NCBI GenBank assembly: GCA_964390645.1
Contig: CAYMLL010000171.1
Span: 1-16,000 of the forward strand
Direction of reading: 5' to 3'
Length of the DNA stretch: 16,000 nucleotides
DNA from: CAYMLL01 sp964390645
Lineage (GTDB): Bacteria; Planctomycetota; UBA8108
Shown: piece by piece, positions 1 through 9,220 of the stretch
Layout of the letters: the number at the start of each line of letters is the position of its first letter
How positions within the stretch are numbered: the stretch's first letter is position 1
Notes under the pieces: generated by a model
Database searches by the model: none
What the model was told of the DNA's origin: nothing
The model's input: only the letters and a program-made list of their open reading frames with translations
Translations under genes and position numbers: made by a program

Positions 1-432
1 GCGACCGCCGTGCAAGGTCGATCTCTCGAGACCGGGAAGAGCTACCAGGTAAAGCGCGAGGAAAGCGACGACGACCGGCAACGGCGCCGCTTCTCGCGAG
101 GCTTCGGATCCGAGATCGCGTTCCAGCTCGAGGGCATCGAGAAGAACCGCGCCAAGTTCTCGCTACACGCCGTCGCACCGAAGCGCCCCGAGGGCTCGGA
201 CGCGCCGCGTTTCGACCGCGAGGACACGTCCACGGGCGAGGCGATCATCGCGCTGCGCGCCGGTATGCTGCTCAGGCTCGATCTCGAGCACCAGAGCAAG
301 ATCTCCGGCGAGGCCCAGGGGCGCGAGTTCAGCGTCGACCGCACATCCACGGTCAAGATCCGGCGTCAGCGACGTGGCAAGAATCGCGGCGCCGACGGCA
401 AGAAGGCCGCGAAGCCCGAGAAGGCGCTCTGA
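1..432 (+). CDS. Unidentified protein, C-terminal part (5' end outside window)
   Basis: The reading frame is open from base 1 to the TGA at 430-432. A GTG at 10 is a possible start, but no ribosome binding site can be seen in the nine bases before it and the frame is open upstream, so this is probably the C-terminal ~143 residues of a longer protein. The visible part looks like alternating short beta strands (FQLEGIEKNRAKFSLHAV, then IIALRAGMLLRLDLEHQSK and FSVDRTSTVKI), followed by a very basic Lys/Arg-rich tail of about 25 residues. The strand pattern, with a 'ratio/threshold' feel around STGEAIIALRAG, resembles planctomycete DUF6263-type extracellular beta proteins, but that is a weak impression and no function is assigned. 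It converges with the kinase gene on the other strand. Confidence 0.6.
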   Translation, partial: ATAVQGRSLETGKSYQVKREESDDDRQRRRFSRGFGSEIAFQLEGIEKNRAKFSLHAVAPKRPEGSDAPRFDREDTSTGEAIIALRAGMLLRLDLEHQSKISGEAQGREFSVDRTSTVKIRRQRRGKNRGADGKKAAKPEKAL

Positions 433-475
433 GGCGCAGGACAGGGGGACCCTCGAGTAAAGCACGTGCGGAGAC

Positions 476-503
476 CGTCCCCTTTGCCGACGCGAAGGGG
501 ACG
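476..503. terminator. Hairpin between convergent genes, possible bidirectional terminator
   Basis: CGTCCCCTT at 476-484 is perfectly complementary to AAGGGGACG at 495-503, giving a 9-bp stem with a 10-base loop. It lies 44 bases after the stop of the left-edge gene and 47 bases beyond the stop of the convergent kinase gene, where a shared terminator is expected. There is no clear U tract on either strand, so it is not a textbook intrinsic terminator. Confidence 0.4.
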
Positions 504-549
504 ATCCCTCTGCGGGCCGCACGTCAACCCTGCCCGGGTCCCGGAAGCG

Positions 550-1518
550 TCAAGCCGCGAAGCGACCGCTTCCCGGAACCGTCGGAGGCCGGGAGATTCT
601 CGAGAGGGTCTCGAGGACCTCGCGCGCGCTGCGAGGGCGCTCCTCGGGTCGACGGCGGATGAGAAGGGTGACGAGCTCGACGAGCTCGCGCGACACGACG
701 TCATCGCGGAACAGGCCACCGTCATCGCAGAATGGGCCGCCGTCATCGCGAAACGGGATCGGCGCCTCGAGCGTCGTCTTTGCCTGACGCAAGTCCACGC
801 CCTTGCGGTCGGCGAAGGGGTCCGCGCCGGTGAGCGCGACGTAAAGGGTTACGCCGAGAGCGTAGAGGTCGGCGCGGTGGTCGACCGGCGCACCCCGGAG
901 CTGCTCCGGCGCCATGTAACGAGGCGTGCCGGGCGTGCCGCCGAGGTCGACGTCCACACCGGACCTCACATCGAGAGCGACACCGAAGTCGGCGAGCTTG
1001 ATGGTGCCATCGAGATGCACCAGCAAGTTCGCCGGCTTGACGTCGCGATGGACGACGCCGCGCTCGCCGAGGTGGGCGAGCGCACACGCGACCTGCCGGG
1101 CGAGTCGGGCTCCGTCCTCGACACCGAGCGCTCCCCCCGCGACGAGGCGATCGCGAAGAGTGCCGCCGACGACGTGCTCCGTCGCGATGAAGACGGCGTC
1201 CGTACTCCGGTCGCGACCGCACTCGAAGACGCGCACGATGTTCGGATGGTCGAGACGCGCCGCGAGCCACGCCTCCCGGACGAAGCGACGCTCGTGGACA
1301 CTGCGGCGAGCGAGATCGGCATGAAGGACCTTGAGAGCGACCGACCGTCCCGTCGCCACGTGGCGACCGAGGTAAACGGTCGACGTCATGCCGGCTCCGA
1401 TTCGTCGCTCGACCCGAAAGCCACCGACGACCGCGCCGATCAGCCGGTCGCGGGGCGTCGGAAAGAAGGGGGCTCTGGCTGTCTCGAGGGTGGATATCAC
1501 GGTCGTCGCTCCCCGCAA
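550..1518 (-). CDS. Hanks-type serine/threonine protein kinase
   Basis: This 322-residue protein is almost only a kinase domain (residues ~33-310), with no membrane segment or sensor domain, so it should be cytoplasmic and phosphorylate Ser/Thr on unknown partners. Visible motifs are the glycine loop G41-A-G43-M-T-S46-T-V48, Lys63 in ALK, Glu82 in the C helix, H158-R159-D160 with K162 and N165, D177-F-G, A203-P-E205 and Asp217. All catalytic residues are present; the third loop glycine is Ser46. A 21-bp tandem repeat adds three FxDDxxx units near residues 257-277, in the C-lobe. The TTG start at 1518 has GGAG 7 bases upstream; a GTG at 1500 has GGGGAG 8 bases upstream and is equally plausible. 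It is divergent from the next gene and has no obvious operon partner. The family call is firm; the substrate is unknown. Confidence 0.93.
   Translation of the reverse strand: MRGATTVISTLETARAPFFPTPRDRLIGAVVGGFRVERRIGAGMTSTVYLGRHVATGRSVALKVLHADLARRSVHERRFVREAWLAARLDHPNIVRVFECGRDRSTDAVFIATEHVVGGTLRDRLVAGGALGVEDGARLARQVACALAHLGERGVVHRDVKPANLLVHLDGTIKLADFGVALDVRSGVDVDLGGTPGTPRYMAPEQLRGAPVDHRADLYALGVTLYVALTGADPFADRKGVDLRQAKTTLEAPIPFRDDGGPFCDDGGLFRDDVVSRELVELVTLLIRRRPEERPRSAREVLETLSRISRPPTVPGSGRFAA
700..762 (-). repeat. 21-bp tandem repeat, three units, inside the kinase gene
   Basis: Three consecutive 21-bp units start at 700, 721 and 742, each beginning GTCATCGC on the + strand. Units 1 and 2 are the closest; unit 3 diverges in its second half. 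The period is a multiple of three, so the kinase frame is kept, and on the minus strand the units encode FRDDGGP, FCDDGGL and FRDDVVS (residues about 257-277). It looks like an in-frame minisatellite expansion in a surface loop of the C-lobe. Confidence 0.85.
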
Positions 1519-1840
1519 GAGTACGCTCCGTCCATCAGGACTCTACAACTGCCGTTCCAGAACGCAAACGCGGTCGGAGCGTCCCCGATCCCGCGAAGAC
1601 GTCATGCCGCCCGCGCCCGTGGGAGGGCCCGGACGTCCGCTGCCCGGATTCCTGACACTCCCGGGCGTCCCGGTCGAGCGCACGCTGGACGACAACGTGC
1701 TACCAGGCCTCGACTCGACTCGACCGCGACACCACGAACAACGGCGCCGCCTTCCGGAACGCCGGGCGACGGCGAATCGACCTCGTGCTCCGAAACGACG
1801 GCAGGAGAAGCCACCGAAACGGCACGCAGAGGAGACCGAG
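1519..1840. other. Divergent intergenic region
   Basis: About 320 bases separate the divergent kinase and TIM-barrel genes. I see no convincing small gene. Open frames here lack a ribosome binding site and run antisense into the kinase. A short CTCGA direct repeat (around 1708-1723) and several GC-rich palindromes such as CCCGGG are present, but no operator can be defined. The region must hold the promoters of both flanking genes; only the kinase side shows a weak candidate. Confidence 0.6.
1540..1567 (-). promoter_or_regulatory. Weak sigma70-like promoter candidate for the kinase
   Basis: On the minus strand TTGCGT (1567-1562) is followed after 16 bases by TAGAGT (1545-1540). The -10 matches TATAAT at 4 of 6 positions and the -35 matches TTGACA only at TTG. 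It would start transcription about 15 bases before the TTG start codon of the kinase. In GC-rich DNA such a match can occur by chance. Confidence 0.22.
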
Positions 1841-3016
1841 ATGCTATCGACGACGACCCGACGTGCGACTCCCGCGAGCGGGACGATGCCCCTGGCGATG
1901 CTCCTGACGATCGCGGCCTCGACGATCCGGGCCGACGACGATGCCGCGAAGCGACGGCCGACCCGATTCGCGATCATCTTCAACATGGGCTACGCCGGGG
2001 ATCGTCTGCCGCGGGAGCCGCCGAGCTTCGAGCGCCTCGTCGTCGGCATCAAGAAGGCGCACTTCAACGTCGTCCTCTGCAGGTACGAGCCGTGGCGAGC
2101 GAAGATCTGCGAGAAGCACGACGTGCAGATCCTGGTCGATCTCCTCGCTCCGGGACACCATGTCTACAAGGAAGTCGACGGCGCGAGGCAGCTCTGCGAG
2201 AGCCTGCGGAACCACCCGATCGTCTACGGATACCACCTCTGGAGCGACAACATCTCCAGCACCTATCCGGGACGCACGCGCGACGTGAACAACGTCCATC
2301 GGTGGGACCCCACCCACGCAGCGTACGTCGACACCTATCGCATGAGCCAAGTCGACCGTGTCGAGGGGCTCGACCTCCTCGGCTACTACGACTTCCACTG
2401 GAAGCGTGGCCGGCACTGGGGCAACGTCGCCAAGGCATCGCGAGTGGCAACCGGCAAGAACGCGCGGTTCCTTCGCTACATCGACGCGGCTCCGGGACGC
2501 GTCGGCGCCGGCAACCCGAATCGCGTCGCCTACACGATCGCCACGTCGATACCCTTCGGACTGAAGGGTTACCTCTTCCACCACGGAGGAGGCGTCGTCG
2601 ACCCGAGGACCGGCGCGCTCGACGCTCTCGGCAAGGATCTGCAGGAGGTGAACGCCGCCTTCGCGTCCATCGGTGACGAGCTGATGGAGATCGGCAACCC
2701 GACCGCGGTGTACTCGACAGAGGTGACGATATCCGCGAAGGACCACACCACCGGCACGAAGCCCGACATCCCGGGCGGTCTCGCCGGCATACCGGCCGAC
2801 CACTACCTGCAGGTGAAGCGGGGCGAGGTGCTCCTCGGCGTCTTCCCCACCGGAAAGAAGCGCGACATCATCGCGCTCGCGAGCCACAACGCGTACCGAC
2901 CGCAGAACCTCGTTCTCGAGCCCGGAGCTGCCGTCAAGAAGGCGAGCTCCTTCGACCGAGGAGCCCGTGTCTGGAGGAGCCTGAAAAAGAAGCAGGCCGG
3001 GTCGAGCTCGCGGTAG
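1841..3016 (+). CDS. Secreted TIM-barrel glycosidase-like protein, activity unknown
   Basis: This is a 391-residue protein starting at ATG 1841, chosen because GAGGAG lies 6 bases upstream; the same frame is open further upstream but there it overlaps the kinase antisense. Residues 1-31 form a Sec-type signal (basic start, then MPLAMLLTIAAS, cleavage near IRA-DD). The mature part shows alternating strands and helices typical of a TIM barrel: RFAIIFNMG (42-50), HFNVVLCRY (74-82), VQILVDLLAP (95-104), HPIVYGYHLWSDN (125-137), VEGLDLLGYYDFHW (174-187), FLRYID (210-215) and a FGLKGYLFHHGGG segment (239-251). A beta-rich tail (~288-362) resembles the C-terminal sandwich of glycosidases. Related barrels often read GYxxxDEP at the fourth strand; here it is GYHLWSDN, without the glutamate. 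I infer a carbohydrate-related exported protein and cannot name a family or substrate. It may be transcribed with the operon starting at 3141. Confidence 0.75.
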   Translation: MLSTTTRRATPASGTMPLAMLLTIAASTIRADDDAAKRRPTRFAIIFNMGYAGDRLPREPPSFERLVVGIKKAHFNVVLCRYEPWRAKICEKHDVQILVDLLAPGHHVYKEVDGARQLCESLRNHPIVYGYHLWSDNISSTYPGRTRDVNNVHRWDPTHAAYVDTYRMSQVDRVEGLDLLGYYDFHWKRGRHWGNVAKASRVATGKNARFLRYIDAAPGRVGAGNPNRVAYTIATSIPFGLKGYLFHHGGGVVDPRTGALDALGKDLQEVNAAFASIGDELMEIGNPTAVYSTEVTISAKDHTTGTKPDIPGGLAGIPADHYLQVKRGEVLLGVFPTGKKRDIIALASHNAYRPQNLVLEPGAAVKKASSFDRGARVWRSLKKKQAGSSSR

Positions 3017-3088
3017 CCGTCTCGGCGACGGAGCTGCTGAGGATCGACAGGTAGAGAGAGACCGAGCGCAAGCGGAGGTCGATCGGAG

Positions 3089-3094
3089 TATACT
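3089..3094 (+). promoter_or_regulatory. Possible -10 element (TATACT) before the long operon
   Basis: TATACT (5 of 6 matches to TATAAT) stands out in GC-rich DNA 46 bases before the ATG at 3141. No good -35 box lies 16-18 bases upstream, so it may depend on an activator or another sigma factor. A small hairpin, CCGTC (3017-3021) with GACGG (3027-3031), directly follows the stop of the previous gene and could weakly separate the two transcripts. Confidence 0.3.
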
Positions 3095-3140
3095 CACAGC
3101 CGCAGAAGCCTCGCACGGAGTTTCCCACGGAGACCGGGCC

Positions 3141-5756
<2,616 letters not shown>

Positions 5757-5765
5757 GCGAACGCG

Positions 5766-7298
5766 ATGAATTGTCTTCAGCCACAGGATCGACCGCGATC
5801 ACACCACCGACCGGCGCCACACCAGGGGTCGCCGCGAAGTGCCGACACGACCCTCGAGGGCTTCGACGCCTCACGACGACGGCTGCTCGCCCACGGTGCG
5901 ATCGGGGTCCCCGCCATCGCGCTCGCATGGATGCTCGCGCGCGAGGACGCACGCGCCGAGACCTCGCGACCGGAGCTCGTCCCACGCGTCCACGACCTGC
6001 TGCCGAAGAAGCCACACCACGAGCCGCGCGCCACGGCGATGATCTCCCTGTGGATGCAGGGCGGACCGAGCCAGGTCGACCTCCTCGATCCAAAGCCGCA
6101 GATGGCTCGATTCGACGGCAAGACGTTCCCCGGCAAGATCAAGTACGACAATGCCGCGCAGGCGAGCTCGAGAGTGCTGGCGAGCCCGTGGAGCTTCCGC
6201 CGGTACGGCGAGAGTGGCACCGACGTCTCCGAGCTCCTTCCGAACCTCGCCGGAATCGTCGACGAGATCTCCGTCGTACGCTCCATGCACACGGGCGTCA
6301 ACAACCACGGCCAGTCGATACGCGCGCTGAACTCCGGCGCGACCATCGGTGGTCGGCCGGCGCTCGGCAGCTGGCTCAACTACGGGCTCGGCGCGGAGTG
6401 TGACAACCTGCCCGCCTTCGTCGCGCTGATCGATCCGGGCCAGCTTCCGGTCCAGGGAGTCGAGAACTGGTCAAACGGCTGGCTGCCGTCGATCTACCAG
6501 GGAACGGTCGTGCGGCCGCGCGAGCCCCGCATCCTCAACCTCACCCCTGCCGCGCATCTGGCGGGAGCGCCGCAGCGCCGCTCGCTCACCCTCCTGCGCA
6601 GGCTGAATCGACGCCATGCCGACCGACGACCCGGAAACGACGACCTCGAGGCGCGAATCGCCAGCTTCGACCTCGCCGCGAGGATGCAGCTCGCGGCCTC
6701 CGACGCGCTCGACATCTCCCGGGAAAGCGACGCGACGAGGAAGCTTTACGGGCTCGATCACGACGAGACACGAGAGTACGGCAGCCGCTGCCTCATCGCC
6801 AGGCGCCTGATCGAACGAGGCGTGCGCTTCGTGCAGATCTACACTCAGAACCAGTACTGGGACCACCACGGACGTATCATCGAGGCGCTGCCGAGGTCGT
6901 GCCGCAAGACGGACCGACCCGCCGCCGCGCTGGTGCGCGACCTCAAGGACCGCGGTCTGCTCGATTCGACGGTCGTCCACTGGGGCGGCGAGATGGGGCG
7001 GCTTCCCGTCGTGCAGAACGATTCGGGCCGCAAGAACTTCGGTCGCGATCACAACACCTACGGGTTCAGCATGTGGCTCGCGGGCGGCGGATTCCGCAAG
7101 GGTCACGTCCACGGCAGCACCGATGACTTCGGCCACCACGCCGTCGAGGGCCCCGTCACCCACCACGACTACCACGCCACGCTGCTCCACCTCTTCGGGC
7201 TCGATCACGAGAAGGTGACGTACGAGCGCGGTGGACGCTCTCGCTCACTGGTGGACGAGAAGCCCGCCCGGATCGTCGAGGAGCTCCTCGAGAGCTGA
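5766..7298 (+). CDS. DUF1501 family Tat-exported protein (first copy)
   Basis: This 510-residue protein belongs to DUF1501, a family in the alkaline phosphatase/sulfatase-like superfamily. A Tat signal S36-R-R-R-L-L41 is followed by AIGVPAIALAWML. Family blocks are WMQGGPSQVDLLDPKP (from W96), WDHHG (~365), GGEMGRLP (~407, where SGEFGRTP is usual) and FGRDHNTYGFSMWLAGGG (~425), whose Asp and His residues are the likely metal ligands. The ATG at 5766 is the only plausible start: no other start codon lies in frame before the twin arginines. It has no Shine-Dalgarno sequence, and the upstream stop is 9 bases away, which suggests translation coupled to the preceding gene. The 35-residue leader before RR is long and rich in His, Arg and Pro. 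DUF1501 proteins are presumed partners of the DUF1549/1553 proteins; the substrate is unknown. Confidence 0.94.
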   Translation: MNCLQPQDRPRSHHRPAPHQGSPRSADTTLEGFDASRRRLLAHGAIGVPAIALAWMLAREDARAETSRPELVPRVHDLLPKKPHHEPRATAMISLWMQGGPSQVDLLDPKPQMARFDGKTFPGKIKYDNAAQASSRVLASPWSFRRYGESGTDVSELLPNLAGIVDEISVVRSMHTGVNNHGQSIRALNSGATIGGRPALGSWLNYGLGAECDNLPAFVALIDPGQLPVQGVENWSNGWLPSIYQGTVVRPREPRILNLTPAAHLAGAPQRRSLTLLRRLNRRHADRRPGNDDLEARIASFDLAARMQLAASDALDISRESDATRKLYGLDHDETREYGSRCLIARRLIERGVRFVQIYTQNQYWDHHGRIIEALPRSCRKTDRPAAALVRDLKDRGLLDSTVVHWGGEMGRLPVVQNDSGRKNFGRDHNTYGFSMWLAGGGFRKGHVHGSTDDFGHHAVEGPVTHHDYHATLLHLFGLDHEKVTYERGGRSRSLVDEKPARIVEELLES

Positions 7299-7304
7299 GT
7301 GAGC

Positions 7305-7327
7305 GCTCCCGAGCGAGGGTCGGGAGC
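7305..7327. terminator. Strong hairpin just after the first DUF1501 gene
   Basis: GCTCCCGA (7305-7312) pairs perfectly with TCGGGAGC (7320-7327) around a 7-base loop. It begins 7 bases after the stop of the first DUF1501 gene. There is no U tract, so it may be a partial terminator or attenuator, or an mRNA-stabilising hairpin at the end of the first gene pair. Confidence 0.42.
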
Positions 7328-7336
7328 TGAGCGCGG

Positions 7337-7365
7337 TGGACATCGCCCCGGATCGTCGGGACAAT
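7337..7365 (+). promoter_or_regulatory. Sigma70-like promoter candidate before the second gene pair
   Basis: TGGACA (7337-7342, 5 of 6 matches to TTGACA) is separated by exactly 17 bases from GACAAT (7360-7365, 4 of 6 matches to TATAAT). Transcription would begin near 7372, just before the GGAGG at 7374-7378, giving a very short leader. Together with the hairpin at 7305-7327 it suggests the second gene pair can be transcribed independently. Confidence 0.35.
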
Positions 7366-7388
7366 AGGGGCTCGGAGGCAAGTGACAC

Positions 7389-9210
7389 GTGTTCCGGGTA
7401 CTCATCGCCGTCGGGCTGCTTGTTGCGCCGAGCGCTCGCGCCGACGAAGCGTTCGACCTCCAGAGACGCAAGCAGCGTCACCCCTGGATCTGGACGACGC
7501 CGTCCCGGCAGGAGCTCCCGGATGTCGCGAAGCGGGGCTGGGTACGAGACGACCTCGATGCGTTCATCCTGTCACGCCTGGAGCGTGACGGCCTTTCCCC
7601 CGCGGGTCCCGCGGCTCCCGGGATCTGGCTGCGTCGCGCGCACTTCGCGATCACCGGTCTGCCGCCGACACCGGAGCAGCTCGACTCCTTCGCCGCAGCC
7701 CCCTCCTCCGACGCCAGGGCCAGGGTCGTCGACGAGCTGCTCGCCTCACCGCACTTCGCGGAGCGCTGGGCGCGTCACTGGCTGGACGTCGTGCGCTACG
7801 CCGAGTCTCGCGGTCACGAGTCCGACTTCATCATCGCCAACGCTTATCACTATCGCGACTACCTGATTCGTGCACTCAGCGCGGACGTCCCCTACGACGC
7901 CTTCGTCCTCGAGCATCTCGCGGGGGACCTCCTGGAGTCGCCGCGACTGGACCCGTCCACGGGCGGGAACGACTCGATCCTGGCGACGGGATGGCCGTTC
8001 TTCGGCGAGGAGGTGCACTCGCCGGTCGACATCCGCCAGGACGAGTGCGACCGCACCGACAACAAGGTCGACGTGCTGGGCAAGGCGTTTCTCGGGCTGA
8101 CGATCGCGTGCGCGCGCTGCCATGATCACAAGTTCGATCCGATCTCGCAGAAGGACTACTACGCGCTGTGCGGTTTCATCCTCAGCTCGAGCTACCGCCA
8201 GGTGCGCTTCGAGACGATCGAGCACCACCGACGAATCGCGAAGGAGCTCTCGAAGCTCACCGACACGACGCGCTCCGCGATGGGCAGGACGCTCGGAAAG
8301 TCGCTGGGTCGGGCCGTCTCGTCGATGCCGGCGTACCTCGAGGCGGCGCGCGAGGGACTCGTCGACGGAACGCCGACTCCGGATATCGCCGCTGCCGGCA
8401 AGCTCGACCCCGACGTCCTGCAGCGGTGGATCGATCACCTGGCTGACGCCAGGGACGACGTGAACGACCCGCTCCACGCATTCGCCGTCCTGTGCTCGAA
8501 CCGGGACGCCGACGACCCGCGAAAGCTCGCCGCGAGCCTCCGTGCCGTCACCGGCAAGTGGGCTCAGCAGCGGGACGACGCCGCGACATCCCTCGAGGGC
8601 TTTCGCATCGTCGCGGACTACTCCTCGCCGGACACGCCGTGGATCCAGGACGGATTCGCCTTCGGAGCACGGGCACAACGGCCGGGAGACCTCCTCATCG
8701 GAGCTGCAGAGGGAGGTGGACCGGTCACGGGAGTGGCGACCAGCGGCGCGGCGGTGAAGGACCCGTTCTGGGATGGGCTACACACGGCCGCAGGCAACGA
8801 GAACGACTCCGGATCGCTCGGCGCGACGGCGCGCAGCGGCCGGATGATCCGCACACCGAAGTTCGAGCTCGGGTCGAGCCGCCTGTTCTACCTGTCGAGC
8901 GGCAAGGCGCGCGTCTACGCGGGAGTCGACTCGCACCTGATGATCACCGGTCCGCTCCACGGCCACCTGCTGCAAACGGTCGACGGACCGCTGCGCTGGA
9001 ATCCGCACGACGTCCGCGTCTCCGACGGCCAGCGCGCACACGTCGAGTTCGGTGCGGAGCCCGGCAAGCCTTTCGAGCTCCGCAAGGTCGTCGAGGGGCC
9101 CACGACACCGGAGCTCGTCGAGCCGCCGAACGGCCTCCTGCTCGACGCTCTCACGGCGACCGCGCCCAGGTCCCCCGGCGAGGTGGCCGCACGAATCGCG
9201 TCGCTGCTCG
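7389..9210 (+). CDS. DUF1549/DUF1553 planctomycete protein (second copy), part before the gap
   Basis: These are the first 607 residues of a gene that continues after the N gap to 10519. The GTG start at 7389 has GGAGG 10 bases upstream. Residues 1-18 are a Sec signal (cleavage at ARA-DE). There is no PSCyt1 cytochrome domain, unlike the copy at 3141. DUF1549 spans ~52-265 with AERWARHWLDVVRYAES, LEHLAGDLLES and one CxxCH, C241-A-R-C244-H245, followed by DHKFDP. Residues ~425-580 look like an inserted beta-sandwich (FRIVADYSS, SRLFYLSSGKARVYAGVDS, ITGPLHGHLL), a type found in larger family members and resembling carbohydrate-binding folds; this is inferred from strand pattern only. The frame ends at 9210 with one unpaired base. 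The gene opens the second DUF1549/1553-DUF1501 pair and is probably exported and redox-active. Confidence 0.92.
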
Positions 9211-9220
9211 NNNNNNNNNN
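9211..9220. other. Assembly gap of ten Ns inside a coding sequence
   Basis: Ten Ns interrupt the second DUF1549/1553 gene. The left part leaves one spare base and the right part resumes a full codon at 9221, so the real gap should be 3n+2 bases if the flanks are correct. The right flank is full of C and G runs and self-complementary blocks such as GGGGCGCCCC, which probably broke the assembly and may hold base errors. Confidence 0.97.

Noticed and set aside
1388..1840. N-terminal extension of the TIM-barrel gene
   Set aside because: The frame is open upstream but overlaps the kinase antisense and would bury the signal peptide; the ribosome binding site at 1829-1834 fixes the start at 1841.
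466..2676. Long + strand open frame of 736 residues
   Set aside because: It runs antisense to the kinase and then out of frame through the TIM-barrel gene. Its product is Arg/Pro-rich low-complexity sequence with no domain; long antisense frames are expected at this GC content.
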